Below are positions 53,350-62,882 of a stretch of DNA of 64,000 nucleotides, piece after piece. Position 1 is the stretch's first letter. Every line of letters starts with the position of its first letter. The notes under the pieces are model-generated. The model saw nothing but the letters and a program-made list of their open reading frames with translations, was not told where the DNA came from and ran no database searches. The stretch lies in assembly GCF_042680885.1 (NCBI RefSeq), contig NZ_JBHUEO010000037.1, forward strand, positions 1 to 64,000, written 5' to 3'. This DNA is from Siminovitchia sediminis. Its GTDB lineage: Bacteria > Bacillota > Bacilli > Bacillales > Bacillaceae_C. Position numbers and translations under genes: made by a program.

Positions 53350-53857
53350 ATTGATCCACCTCCAGATCTTCCTTTAACTTCTGCATAGCATGATGCAGTC
53401 TTGACTTTACCGTGCCGAGCGGAATCCCGAGGATACCGGCTGTTTCCTTTTGGGTTAAATCATGATAGTACGTCAGCAGTATGACCGCTCTTTGCTGCTC
53501 AGGCAGTTGCTGTACAGCTTTTTGCACCGTCATCTTTTCTTCTGCCGGCATGGGCGGTGTCCTATCCATTGCTAGAAAAGGTAGCAGAGAACGTAATTTT
53601 TTCCTCCTGTTCAGCTTTGTTGCCATTGTATTATAGGCAATTTGGAACAAATAGGTTTTCAACCTTCCTTTTCCAGGTGAATACCCATCATATTTCAGCA
53701 ATTTTTCAAAAGTATCCTGGACAATATCAATGCTGAACTGCCGGTCTCCGGTATACCTGAAAACAAACCGATACAATGGTTCCCTATATGTTTCATACAA
53801 ATGCTCAATCGATACAGCTGTATCATCTTCCAGTCTAATTTCCCTATTTAAACTCAT
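53330..53857 (-). CDS. ECF-type RNA polymerase sigma factor (SigY-like?)
   Basis: About 175 residues with region 2 (HLYETYREPLYRFVFRYTGD and the conserved FQIAYNTMATKLNRRKK) and region 4 (LPEQQRAVILLTYYHDLTQK, then ETAGILGIPLGTVKSRLHHA). Such factors redirect RNA polymerase to stress promoters, commonly held by a membrane anti-sigma. I use the ATG at 53857 behind GGTGG. The gene pair that follows fits an anti-sigma. The regulon is unknown. Confidence 0.85.
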   Translation of the reverse strand: MSLNREIRLEDDTAVSIEHLYETYREPLYRFVFRYTGDRQFSIDIVQDTFEKLLKYDGYSPGKGRLKTYLFQIAYNTMATKLNRRKKLRSLLPFLAMDRTPPMPAEEKMTVQKAVQQLPEQQRAVILLTYYHDLTQKETAGILGIPLGTVKSRLHHAMQKLKEDLEVDQYEQEER

Positions 53858-54218
53858 GTGGCCACCGCTCTTTAATTCCCTTAAATACATATATCAGCTT
53901 GGTTACCAGCCAAAGAAAAGTGATCATACTAAATACAACGGACTGATGAATAAAATATTGAATAATCGGGCTGTTGATCGTGTCTCCTCTCAAAAGAAAC
54001 AGCAGCAGTCCAAATATATTAAGCATGGAATAAATGGCAGCAATGACGATAATCGTATCCCAGCGGGTCCATTGGAAATATAAATCTGTTTTTGTAAAGT
54101 CAATGTTTCCCCATCGATCCCGTACCACTTTTTTGTTCATGGAACCTATGACTCCAGCAAAAACAGAACCAAGCACCGCAACTACAATACTGCTGATCAC
54201 CCATCCTGTCACCGGCAT
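53844..54218 (-). CDS. Membrane protein of unknown function, 124 aa
   Basis: Three transmembrane helices (about residues 7-27, 55-75, 88-110) with a short cytoplasmic loop VVRDRWGNIDFTKTDLYFQ. No family recognised. It overlaps the ECF sigma gene by about 14 bases, so it is likely co-transcribed with it. Possibly part of the same stress circuit. Confidence 0.55.
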   Translation of the reverse strand: MPVTGWVISSIVVAVLGSVFAGVIGSMNKKVVRDRWGNIDFTKTDLYFQWTRWDTIIVIAAIYSMLNIFGLLLFLLRGDTINSPIIQYFIHQSVVFSMITFLWLVTKLIYVFKGIKERWPHEFK

Positions 54219-54293
54219 TTGTTACACTCCCCTTTTTGATTCTTTCAACTATTGATACTAATGGGAGTACAAAAAGGTTCAATACATGTACGA

Positions 54294-54974
54294 TTAAAAA
54301 AGAGAGGCCATTTGATGACTGGAAGAAATAATTTGGATCACTTGTGTGAAAGGCATATCTGCCATGGAATCCAGCCTTAAAGCGTGTCCCTCAAAGTCAA
54401 GATGGCTGGTTACCGGATTAGGAACAGCCACTGCATGCAAACCCGCACCCAAAGCTGCCTGCAGCCCGTTTTTGGAGTCTTCGAATGCCACGGTCTTCCC
54501 CGGATCTGCCTTTAATGCACTCACAGCTGCCTGATACAATTCCGGATCTGGTTTAATACGGGTTACGTCTTCAGAAGTTTTAATAGCATCAAAAGCATCC
54601 AATAGATTAAAGCGTTTTAACCATCCTTCCACCCAGTCCCTGCCGGAGCTGGTCGCGAGTCCAATTTTCAATCCAAGTTGTTTGGCTGTACGAAGATAAT
54701 CCAGCACGCCTTCCCTCAGCTCCACATTCTGAAGAAGCTGATGATGAACCCTCTCTATTTCCTTCATAATCTCTTCATTCGAAAAGAATAGTTGTCGATT
54801 TTTTCGCAGATGGTCAAATAAAACTTCATTATATGTTCCAACACATAAGGCAAACTCCTCTATGGGAAGTTCGTAACCATATGGGCGGAAAGCCTGGCGG
54901 AACGCCTCATACCAAGCCGACTCCGTATCCACCATTAAACCATCAAAATCAAACACGATCGCATGTATTTTCAT
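54294..54974 (-). CDS. HAD-superfamily hydrolase (beta-phosphoglucomutase-like, YhcW type)
   Basis: About 226 residues. Motifs: VFDFDGLMVDTESAW (nucleophile Asp), LATSSGRDW, IKPDPELY and AFEDSKNGLQAALGAG. The nucleophile and following Asp and the C-terminal Asp pair mark a HAD class IA phosphatase of the PGM-like group. Substrate unknown. Start at the ATG 54974, with GGGGG seven bases before; the frame is open further upstream without a site. It follows a long palindromic leader. Confidence 0.8.
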   Translation of the reverse strand: MKIHAIVFDFDGLMVDTESAWYEAFRQAFRPYGYELPIEEFALCVGTYNEVLFDHLRKNRQLFFSNEEIMKEIERVHHQLLQNVELREGVLDYLRTAKQLGLKIGLATSSGRDWVEGWLKRFNLLDAFDAIKTSEDVTRIKPDPELYQAAVSALKADPGKTVAFEDSKNGLQAALGAGLHAVAVPNPVTSHLDFEGHALRLDSMADMPFTQVIQIISSSHQMASLF

Positions 54975-55092
54975 CGTCATCCCCCATTTTTCATCAGGCG
55001 CACGCCGAGGCCTTGTTTCTGAGATACAAACTGTGATGGGCCAATTCCCGACCGACAAGCGATGCCGAAGCGGCGCCCAATCATCACGCCGG

Positions 55093-55167
55093 TTACACTG
55101 ATGAAAAAAAAGACCTTCCCATGAATTTCGCTGCCATTACAGCAGCAAGTTTTCTGCATCAGTGTAA
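55093..55167 (-). promoter_or_regulatory. Long inverted repeat in the HAD gene leader
   Basis: Perfect 11-bp arms TTACACTGATG (55093-55103) and CATCAGTGTAA (55157-55167) enclose 53 bp that include GCTGC/GCAGC pairing and a GACCTTCCC run. On the minus strand a T8 run follows GGGAAGGTC, so an alternative terminator-like fold is possible. About 120 bp upstream of the HAD gene start. Confidence 0.4.
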
Positions 55168-55362
55168 TAACATATTATTATACTACGATTATATAGCATT
55201 AGAGAAAATTCATGTTCGTATTTCTGTTGCATGCTTCAGAGAAATTCGTCGTCCCCGGTTTATGCTGCTCAAGAGGTCTTAAAACTTAATAAAGTGATCG
55301 TATGATGTATCGAATGAAAGATACTGTTTAAAACACTCAACGCTGATGACCCCTTTTACATA

Positions 55363-55417
55363 TAAAAAAAGCCCGAACCTCCCGAATTCCAGTCAAGAAT
55401 TCCCAAATGGTTCGGAC
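55363..55417 (-). terminator. Terminator after the BCCT gene
   Basis: On the minus strand GTCCGAACC and GGTTCGGGC arms, with inner GAATTC/GAATTC pairing, end in T7. It lies about 320 bp past the BCCT stop. Confidence 0.7.
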
Positions 55418-55737
55418 CCTTTCTCTCCGGCTTGCTGTTCTTTTTCGCCTTTAAGGAGTTTCATGTAGCCGGGGACGGACGATTGCAGTTCTGTTCAACA
55501 TATCTTTTATTCTTTTTACTGCGGTTGGTCTGTTGCTGTGTAATCATTCTTCCAAAATTTCCATGTTCAGAGCAAACGGGCAGCATCCTTTATATTCATT
55601 CCGTTTGGAGCAGAAAAAGGTCAACAGCAAGGTGAAGCAGACCGATCGTTGAAACACAATCTCCTGCCTTTCTTGTTGCACATGAATGCTTTTTAATGTA
55701 AAAATCGATACAAACACTGAGTCTTGCCATTTGCCTC

Positions 55738-57291
55738 TTAAACCGACTTTCTAACTTTAACACTTTCGTCATCAATCTGTTCGGAAGCAGAAGTCTGATG
55801 CAGGGCATCAAAAGTTTCATTATTCAATTCCCTCATAAACGAATAGATAACGGCCAGCATGATCACGGTAAATGGCGAAGCTACGACAATTGAAAATGTC
55901 TTCACAGCTTCCAAGCCGCCGCTTAATAAGAAGACCACTGCAGCCATGGAAATGATTAATCCCCAAAGACCCTTTAGTAAAACGGGCGGGTTCAAATCAC
56001 CTTTCCTGCTGTACATCCCAAGGACCACTGTGGCCGAGTCTCCGGATGTGACAAAAAAAATCAACATGAGAAAAATGGCCAGCACGCTAATGACAGGACT
56101 GAATGGAAAGTAACCAAAGAACTGAAATAAAGCGGCTTCTATATTGGTATTAATACTTTCCAATAAAGCAGAATTTCCCAAGTCATGAATCATATGCAGC
56201 GCAGATCCTCCCATAACGGAAAACCAAATAAAGCTTACTAATGAGGGGATACATAGAATACCCAATACAAACTGTCTGATCGTTCTCCCTTTAGATATAC
56301 GTGCGATAAATGAGCCGACAAAAGGCGCCCATGTTGTCCACCATGCCCAGTAAAATACGGTCCAACTGGTGATCCATGCATTGTCCTCTGAACTAAATGG
56401 AGCAAGTCTCAAACTCATACTTACTATATCATTTGCATAGCCGCCCATGGCTGTAAAAAGGATGTTCAGTATTTTATTTGCCGGTCCCACGCAAAAAATA
56501 AAAATGATCATTCCCAAAAATAAAGCAATATTTAGGTTGGACAAGTATTTAATTCCTCTATTAATCCCTGTACAGGCCGAAGTAATAAATACTGCAGTAG
56601 CAATGATGATAATCATAATTTGTGTGGTTAAACTATCAGGGATTCCATAAAGTGTGTTTAAACCTGCGGAAATTTGAAGTGTGCTTAATCCAAACGTCGA
56701 AGCAACTCCAATCGCCGTCACGAATGTTGCAAGAATATCAATGGTTTTTCCTGCCGGGCCGTAAATTTTATCTTTGAGAACCGGGTAAAAAATTGAACTG
56801 ATTAACGACGGCAATCCCTTTCTAAACTGAAAATAGGCCAAAGCTAGCCCGATCACACCATAAATGGCCCATGGGTGGATCCCCCAGTGGAAGAAAACAT
56901 GTTTCATCCCGACATCCGCCGCTTCAGCAGTTAGGGGGTCACCATATGGCGGTGTATTATAAAAGGTAACTGGTTCAGCGACGCCCCAGAAAACGAGCCC
57001 TACTCCCATCCCGGTACTAAATAACATGGCTATCCAAGAAATCGTACTGTAGGCAGGTTGATCCGTCTCTTTACCCAGACGCAGCTTTCCGTATTTTGAA
57101 ACCGCTATCAAAACCATAAACCCTACAAGTATGGTTCCGGTTAAAAGATAGAACCAGCCGAAGTAAGTTAATGCAAAATCCAATAAAGATGATGCTACCT
57201 TATATAAGGTATCGGTAAAGAAAAACCCAAACAAAATAAATAGCATGGATAATGCTACAGAATATTGTAGAACTGGGTTCTGTCTAAACAA
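55738..57291 (-). CDS. BCCT-family betaine/choline/carnitine transporter
   Basis: 517 residues, twelve membrane helices. The family signatures are clear: STGMGVGLVFWGVAEPVTFY (helix 3) and the Trp-rich ITSWTVFYWAWWTTWAPFVG (helix 8), followed by FIARISKGRTIRQF. BCCT carriers take up quaternary ammonium compounds by Na+ or H+ symport. The last gene of the catabolic operon, 125 bp behind the ferredoxin reductase. Its substrate should be the compound oxidised by the Rieske enzyme. Confidence 0.9.
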   Translation of the reverse strand: MFRQNPVLQYSVALSMLFILFGFFFTDTLYKVASSLLDFALTYFGWFYLLTGTILVGFMVLIAVSKYGKLRLGKETDQPAYSTISWIAMLFSTGMGVGLVFWGVAEPVTFYNTPPYGDPLTAEAADVGMKHVFFHWGIHPWAIYGVIGLALAYFQFRKGLPSLISSIFYPVLKDKIYGPAGKTIDILATFVTAIGVASTFGLSTLQISAGLNTLYGIPDSLTTQIMIIIIATAVFITSACTGINRGIKYLSNLNIALFLGMIIFIFCVGPANKILNILFTAMGGYANDIVSMSLRLAPFSSEDNAWITSWTVFYWAWWTTWAPFVGSFIARISKGRTIRQFVLGILCIPSLVSFIWFSVMGGSALHMIHDLGNSALLESINTNIEAALFQFFGYFPFSPVISVLAIFLMLIFFVTSGDSATVVLGMYSRKGDLNPPVLLKGLWGLIISMAAVVFLLSGGLEAVKTFSIVVASPFTVIMLAVIYSFMRELNNETFDALHQTSASEQIDDESVKVRKSV

Positions 57292-57415
57292 AATAGCTCA
57301 CCCCTCTTTTGGGTTTTATTCAACTGTTTCCTGCTCTCGGCTGCTCAGCCCCATTTCAAATCAGAGCAAGAAACAGTCTGTCATTTTATCATCGGTGCGT
57401 TTATACCTTTACTGT

Positions 57416-58654
57416 TTAAACCGGACTTTTAACTTTAGCCTTTTTTATTGCAATGCTTGAATCGGCCAACAGAGCAGGATCGACAGCTTCCTCTCTATCA
57501 ATCAATTTCCGTACGGGTAAAACATCTCTGGGGGTATTTACCATCAGAGCAGCTGTCACGATGTTCCGTTTGTCCAGGTAAAAGTAAGTGAACTTTCCTT
57601 CCTCCATATCACCGCGCAGGACCGTATTTTCCCATTCTTTCGTATGTCCTGCGTATTGGAAGCGTTGGCCATATTGGTCAGACCAGAAGTAGGGGACACG
57701 ATGATAGGGTACCGTTTTTTCCGCTATCATATTTTTTGCGGCTGCCTGCGCATGATATACGGCATGATCCCAATGTTCCACATGAATATTATTTCCTTTA
57801 TACGGCCATACCGTACAATCCCCGGCTGCGAAAATACCGGGAATAGATGTTTCACCATACTCGTTAACCACATATCCTCTATCGACCTTTAACTCCGGGT
57901 GGGAAATTTCCGTGTTTGGTTCTACCCCTATCCCGATCACAACTGCCTGACAGTCAATCTCTTGTCCATGGACAGTTACAACTTTTTCAACGGTATCCTT
58001 TCCGATGATGGCTGCAACGGAGTCGCCAGTTATAACATTCACCCCATTTGCTTCATGCATTTGGAGGAAGTACCGGCCTATCTCACGTCCCAGAATTCGT
58101 GCCATGGGAAGGCCGGCTTTTTCAATCATTGTCACATGGATGCCGAGACTCTTGAATGAGGATGCTAGTTCCGCCCCTATAAAGCCTGCACCGATCAGTA
58201 CTACACTTTTGATGCCAGGCAATTTTTCTTTCATTTTTCTGGCATCAGAGAGTTTCTTTAAATAAAAAACTTGGTCCAAATGATCTCCCGGAATGCTGAT
58301 CTTTCTTAACTTGGAGCCCGTCGCCAGCAGGAGCTTATCCCAATTATAGGTCCTCCCGTCATCCGCCTTCACTTCTTTTTGACCGGCATGGATCGAGTCG
58401 ATTCGGACTCCTAATTTTAATTGGATGTTTAATTCTTCTGCCATTTCCCGGCTCATGATTGAAATTTCACTGTCCGATACTTTTCCCAGCATGTATTCCT
58501 TCGAAAGAGGCGGGCGATCGTACGGAGGAGTTTCATCACTGTCAAACAACACAATATCCCCCCGGCAGCCTTCACTCCGTAATGTCTGGGCAGCATGCAC
58601 ACCTGCTATACCGCCTCCAATAATCACAGTTGTTTCTTTTCCGGACAAAACCAT
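57416..58654 (-). CDS. NAD(P)H:ferredoxin reductase, FAD-dependent (BphA4/rubredoxin reductase type)
   Basis: 412 residues: FAD loop VIIGGGIAGVHAAQTLR, NAD loop VVLIGAGFIGAELASSF, and FAAGDCTVWPY near the C-terminus, typical of the BphA4-like family that reduces Rieske or 2Fe-2S ferredoxins. It should pass NADH electrons to the 58666-58989 ferredoxin. Start behind GGAGGAGGG. Next to the oxygenase genes. Confidence 0.88.
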   Translation of the reverse strand: MVLSGKETTVIIGGGIAGVHAAQTLRSEGCRGDIVLFDSDETPPYDRPPLSKEYMLGKVSDSEISIMSREMAEELNIQLKLGVRIDSIHAGQKEVKADDGRTYNWDKLLLATGSKLRKISIPGDHLDQVFYLKKLSDARKMKEKLPGIKSVVLIGAGFIGAELASSFKSLGIHVTMIEKAGLPMARILGREIGRYFLQMHEANGVNVITGDSVAAIIGKDTVEKVVTVHGQEIDCQAVVIGIGVEPNTEISHPELKVDRGYVVNEYGETSIPGIFAAGDCTVWPYKGNNIHVEHWDHAVYHAQAAAKNMIAEKTVPYHRVPYFWSDQYGQRFQYAGHTKEWENTVLRGDMEEGKFTYFYLDKRNIVTAALMVNTPRDVLPVRKLIDREEAVDPALLADSSIAIKKAKVKSPV

Positions 58655-58665
58655 CCCTCCTCCTG

Positions 58666-58989
58666 CTATAATTTAATCCATAGCTGTCCATTTTCTTCCT
58701 TCACTTGATAGGTTTTCAAAGGTGCGTCCGTAGGTCCTTCGACAGCCGCGCCCGTCCGGATATCAAAGCAGGCAAAATGCAATGGGCAGGTTAGACAGTG
58801 ACCGTCCAGGTCACCGTCAACTAACTCTGCGTATGCATGGCTGCAAATCCCGTCAACTGCATAAGCCACGCCATCCACTTTGGCTACAAGAATGATCTGG
58901 TTGTCTATCACAACCTCCTGAGGCTCTTCCTCTTCCAGGGAATCAGCATCCATTAGAAATTGATAGTTCGCCACATCTTTCATATCCAT
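58666..58989 (-). CDS. Rieske-type 2Fe-2S ferredoxin
   Basis: 107 residues with the Rieske cluster ligands CSHAYAELVDGDLDGHCLTC and then CPLHFACFDIRTG (CxH and CxxH). It carries electrons from the reductase to the oxygenase component. It follows the oxygenase gene by 51 bp and lies 11 bp before the reductase gene, the usual three-component layout. Complete. Confidence 0.92.
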   Translation of the reverse strand: MDMKDVANYQFLMDADSLEEEEPQEVVIDNQIILVAKVDGVAYAVDGICSHAYAELVDGDLDGHCLTCPLHFACFDIRTGAAVEGPTDAPLKTYQVKEENGQLWIKL

Positions 58990-59040
58990 ATCCCTCCACT
59001 CTCATAAGTTCATGTCCATCGCAGGCGTTGTGTGAGAGGG

Positions 59041-60207
59041 TCAATTCCCATTGACTTTAGACTCAACATATTTCTTAAAAGCAGTTACTCTCCATTCGGC
59101 AGGTGTAAGGATGCCTCCGTTCTCGTACGTCCTGGACTTATTGCCTTCATGGGCCAATTCTGCGGCCTCCCAGTCCTGCAAACTCGTTACATCCCAGAAA
59201 TCAACGGCATCTTGGATGTACGCATCGTCTTTTTCCAGTTCCTCAGGGTCAAACAGCCAGTATCCTTGTACAATAGATTCTTCAGGCGTAACCGGAAAAA
59301 TGGTTGCCATGAAAACATAGTCGGCTGACATGCCTATATATAAATGCGGATAAATATGAAGGTAATAAATCTTGTTGATTTCTTCTTCAGGCAATCCAGG
59401 AAATGGCGGGCGATATACTTTTCCATCAATGTTGATACGTTCAAATCCCGGTCTGAGATCCATTCCGCCTGTATGCTTGACTACCTCTGTCTCCGGTATT
59501 TTTTCATCCACCTTCACCCTTGATCTGCTCGGTGGTGTTGTTCGGCTTAACTCCGGATGAATATTTGAACAGTGATAGCACTCCGCGGCATTCTCCATGA
59601 TGAGCTTCCAGTTGGCTGCTACTTTATATGTTTTTTTCTTTCCCAGTTTCAAATTTTTCATATTGTATTGATTATATAAGGCCCAAGATTCCGGCAACGC
59701 AAAAGCATCCTTTAATGATTCTGCATTTTCATCCAGGTTGATCCAAATATATCCGTCCCAGACTTCCGTTTTAATCTTCTTCAGCGAGCGATCTTCCTTA
59801 ACGAAGTCTTGATCATCATTTGGAATATTGGGCGCATTGATTAAGTCTCCGGTCTTTCCGTCATACATCCAGCTGTGATAATGGCATGTCAAATATCCTT
59901 TGGAGAAGTTTCCGTTATCAGCCTCACATAACCGGGACCCTCTATGGCGGCAAACGTTGTAAAACGTATTGATTGACCCGTCCTGGGCACGGATGATGAT
60001 CAGGCTTTCGCCGGCTATTTCGACAGTCAGGAAATCTCCTGTTTTGGGAATTTCCTCGGCCCTTCCGGCACAAAGCCAGGTTTTGAACCATATATGATCA
60101 AGTTCTTTTTGAAAAAACTCCGGATCTGTATAAGCCTTTCCAGGAAATGTTCTTTCAAATGTTGCGTGTTCCGGATATCCGCCTTCAATCACTTTTACTG
60201 ACATCAT
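59041..60207 (-). CDS. Rieske oxygenase alpha subunit (quaternary-amine demethylase-like)
   Basis: 388 residues. Rieske domain: CRHRGSRLC (about 85) and CHYHSWMYDG; mononuclear iron site: NWKLIMENAAECYHCSNIHP, with His208-like ligands and Asp in FWDVTSLQDWE. The residue three before the first iron His is Glu (E-C-Y-H) where classical dioxygenases have Asp. This Glu is known from CntA and GbcA-type enzymes acting on quaternary amines. The likely reaction is N-demethylation or C-N cleavage of a betaine. GAGGAGG before ATG. Substrate inferred. Confidence 0.85.
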   Translation of the reverse strand: MMSVKVIEGGYPEHATFERTFPGKAYTDPEFFQKELDHIWFKTWLCAGRAEEIPKTGDFLTVEIAGESLIIIRAQDGSINTFYNVCRHRGSRLCEADNGNFSKGYLTCHYHSWMYDGKTGDLINAPNIPNDDQDFVKEDRSLKKIKTEVWDGYIWINLDENAESLKDAFALPESWALYNQYNMKNLKLGKKKTYKVAANWKLIMENAAECYHCSNIHPELSRTTPPSRSRVKVDEKIPETEVVKHTGGMDLRPGFERINIDGKVYRPPFPGLPEEEINKIYYLHIYPHLYIGMSADYVFMATIFPVTPEESIVQGYWLFDPEELEKDDAYIQDAVDFWDVTSLQDWEAAELAHEGNKSRTYENGGILTPAEWRVTAFKKYVESKVNGN

Positions 60208-60231
60208 TCATTCCTCCTCTATCAGACGTTT

Positions 60232-61779
60232 TTATAAAACTTCAGAGATTGTCTTCGGCTGTACGAAGTTTTGCAAGAATTCCAAAGTTCCAATCTTCGA
60301 GCCTGTACCGGACATATAGTACCCCCCAAATGGCTGTACTCCAACTACAGCTCCTGTACACTTGCTGTTTAAAAACAAATTACCGCACACCATATGTCGG
60401 GACGCATAGTCAAGCCGATCCCGCTTCCTGGAATAAAAAGCTCCTGTCAATCCATACTCCGTATCGTTGTATACTCTGATTCCTTCTTCAAAACTTGAAA
60501 CCTTGCAAACTGCCAGAACCGGTCCGAAAATTTCTTCTTTCATAATCGTTGAATGGGGGGATGCTTCGATAAAGACAGCCGGTTCAATAAAGTATCCTTC
60601 CGTTTTGTCAGACTTCCCGCCCCAGATGAGATCTGCTTCCTGCTTTCCAATTTCGATATACTCAGTAATTTTTTTGAATGCCTTTTCATCAATCACCGGT
60701 CCAAGATCGGTCCCTTCTACAGAAGGTCCCAAAGTAAGCTTTTTCGTTCTTTCCAGTATTTTTTGAACGAGCTGGCCGTACACCTCTTCATGGATGATCG
60801 CCCTGGAACCGGCTGAGCACTTCTGTCCCTGATAGCCGAACGCCGATGCGACAATCCCATCGGCAGCAGCATCGAGATCTGCTGTTTCATCTACTACAAT
60901 TCCGCCTTTTCCGCCCATTTCTCCTACCATTCGTTTAATCCAGCGCTGTCCCGGAATCCGCTTATGCGAAAGTTCATCAATATGCAGGCCCGCTTCTTTA
61001 GACCCGGTAAACGAGATGAAATTGACATCTTTATGCATAACCATATAATCGCCGATTTCTCCGGAAGGACCCGGTACAAAGTTGATCACTCCGGGAGGAA
61101 AGCCGGCTTCCGCTATAAGCTGCATAAATTTGGCGGCTGTCACTGGTGTAGCAGAAGACGGTTTTAATAAGACAGCATTGCCTGTCACTGCAGCAGACAC
61201 CGTTAATCCAGTCAATATGGCCAAGGGGAAATTCCAGGGAGGAATGATCACTCCCACTCCCAGTGGGAGATAGATCATTCTGTTTTCTCCTCCATCCATC
61301 GGGACCAGTTGTGCTTCTTTTTCAAGCTCTATGGCGTGACGGGCATACATTTCCAAGAAGTCAATAGCCTCATTAACCTCTCCCTCGGCTTCCTCAGCAT
61401 TTTTTCCTGATTCAAATATGAGCCATGCCATTAACTCCATTTTTCTTTTTCGGAAAATAGTTCCTAATTTAAGAAGAAAGAGCGCTCTTTGCCGGAATGT
61501 ATATTGGCTCCAGGATCCATAGGCCTTCTTTGCGGCGTCCATTGCCGTGTCTATATGTTCTTGATTGGCCTGGCTTACATATCCGATGACTTCACGATGG
61601 TTACTAGGATTAATGGAAGTCAGTTCCTTTTCCGTATAGATCTCTTCACCGGATATTATCAGAGGATAACGGGATGAAAACTGTTCTTTGACCTTACCCA
61701 GTTCTCTGTTTAAAGCTGCTTTGTTCTCTTCTGTCTTCCAATCTGTGGAAGGAGCATTCTTAAATGGTGCCAGTGACAT
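60232..61779 (-). CDS. Aldehyde dehydrogenase, P5C dehydrogenase-like (RocA/PruA type)
   Basis: 515 residues, close to RocA size. Catalytic Cys in GYQGQKCSAGSRAI (about 300) and Glu in VGEMGGKGGIV (about 265), cofactor loop IPPWNFPLAILTGLTVSAAV. The N-terminal part fits the glutamate-semialdehyde dehydrogenase subgroup. In this operon it could oxidise an aldehyde released from the demethylated amine, such as P5C/glutamate semialdehyde or malic semialdehyde. Strong AGGAGG. Confidence 0.85.
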   Translation of the reverse strand: MSLAPFKNAPSTDWKTEENKAALNRELGKVKEQFSSRYPLIISGEEIYTEKELTSINPSNHREVIGYVSQANQEHIDTAMDAAKKAYGSWSQYTFRQRALFLLKLGTIFRKRKMELMAWLIFESGKNAEEAEGEVNEAIDFLEMYARHAIELEKEAQLVPMDGGENRMIYLPLGVGVIIPPWNFPLAILTGLTVSAAVTGNAVLLKPSSATPVTAAKFMQLIAEAGFPPGVINFVPGPSGEIGDYMVMHKDVNFISFTGSKEAGLHIDELSHKRIPGQRWIKRMVGEMGGKGGIVVDETADLDAAADGIVASAFGYQGQKCSAGSRAIIHEEVYGQLVQKILERTKKLTLGPSVEGTDLGPVIDEKAFKKITEYIEIGKQEADLIWGGKSDKTEGYFIEPAVFIEASPHSTIMKEEIFGPVLAVCKVSSFEEGIRVYNDTEYGLTGAFYSRKRDRLDYASRHMVCGNLFLNSKCTGAVVGVQPFGGYYMSGTGSKIGTLEFLQNFVQPKTISEVL

Positions 61780-61805
61780 TTTTGACTCCTCCTTTCATCC
61801 AACCA

Positions 61806-62882
61806 TTAAAACATGGCAGGATTTGACCATAATTTAACTTCGGTTCCCAACCCTTTTTCTTTTGCATTTTTATAAATTCTGTAGCTGTTCGCTGTATCGG
61901 TTGCACATATTCCCAGTGTTACAAAGAAGACGCTGTCATCTTCACTTTCTCTGCACGGTCTGCTTCCGCGGATCACTTCACCAAGTTCCACAATGTCTTC
62001 CGGATCCAGCTTTCCGGCTTTGGTTAATTCGGATAAAGGATACTTATCATCTTTTAATCTCAGCTTGTAATCCATGCAGTATTTATTAAACCCTTCGAGA
62101 ATTGCTTCGTGCTGATGATCCCACATGGAAACGCCGGAATGGAACGATCCTTTTTTAATCCACTCTTTCGGAATATATTCCTCGCCCAAATTCACATTGG
62201 TGGCTGTATATACGATATCAGACTGTGCTACTGCCTCTTCAATATCGCTGCAGATTTCAAATTTATAGCCTAAATGCGCCCACTTGGCAGCAAAAGCTTC
62301 TGCTTTTTCTTTGTTCATATCATAAAGGCGAACCGTTTCAATCTGTTTCATCACTTTGGATGTGGCTTCTATATGTGCATTTTGAATTACTCCGCATCCT
62401 ACTAAACCTAAAATCTTTGAATCTGGTCTTGCACAATATTTTGCTCCAAGGGCACTGGATGCACCCGTTCTGAGAGCACTTACAATTGTGTCATCCATGA
62501 CTGCGAAGGGATAACCGGTATCTTCGTTATATAAAATAATCATTCCGTTGGATCTGGGTGTTTGATGGTTAATAGGATTCATTGGGTTACTCGGAATTCC
62601 TTTGACGGCGGCTACACGCATCTCTTCAGACCGGATCAACGCAGCATGAACTCCAATCCTCTTACCGGAATATTCTCCTTCCTCCCAAAGAAGATGGAGC
62701 AGTTCCGGTTCTACAACTTTCCCTTCTGCAAGCCATTTGTTCACTTTCTCGACATACTCAAGAATCATATCCATATCTTGAGCACCTCCGGCGATACACT
62801 CTTCCTGCGATAACCATGTAACGTTAACTTCTTTATTTTTCTGTCCCTCACTGTAGATTGTTGCTGTTTCTTGTTTAGCCAT
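61806..62882 (-). CDS. Ornithine cyclodeaminase / mu-crystallin family protein
   Basis: 358 residues with a Rossmann fold ILGLVGCGVIQNAHIEATSK and catalytic-region SMWDHQHEAILEG. Members deaminate ornithine to proline or reduce cyclic imines. The first gene of the catabolic operon. With a P5C-type dehydrogenase it suggests a cyclic imine or proline-like intermediate, which favours proline betaine among candidates. Some relatives are annotated as amine-oxidase partners; not decided. AGGAGG before ATG. Confidence 0.82.
   Translation of the reverse strand: MAKQETATIYSEGQKNKEVNVTWLSQEECIAGGAQDMDMILEYVEKVNKWLAEGKVVEPELLHLLWEEGEYSGKRIGVHAALIRSEEMRVAAVKGIPSNPMNPINHQTPRSNGMIILYNEDTGYPFAVMDDTIVSALRTGASSALGAKYCARPDSKILGLVGCGVIQNAHIEATSKVMKQIETVRLYDMNKEKAEAFAAKWAHLGYKFEICSDIEEAVAQSDIVYTATNVNLGEEYIPKEWIKKGSFHSGVSMWDHQHEAILEGFNKYCMDYKLRLKDDKYPLSELTKAGKLDPEDIVELGEVIRGSRPCRESEDDSVFFVTLGICATDTANSYRIYKNAKEKGLGTEVKLWSNPAMF

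Larger units (their letters stand above)
55059..55737. other. Gene-free stretch between the HAD gene and the BCCT gene
   Basis: About 680 bp with no supported gene. It holds the long inverted repeat at 55093-55167, several TATAAT-like elements near 55168-55200 on the minus strand, and a terminator at 55363-55417. A short 44-codon minus-strand frame at 55596-55730 (MARLSVCIDFYIKKHSC) has no known relation and no ribosome binding site, so I do not call it. Confidence 0.5.

Noticed and set aside
55596..55820. Small frame after the BCCT gene
   Set aside because: Its upstream part is the BCCT gene read in another frame, and the remaining 44 codons have no ribosome binding site.
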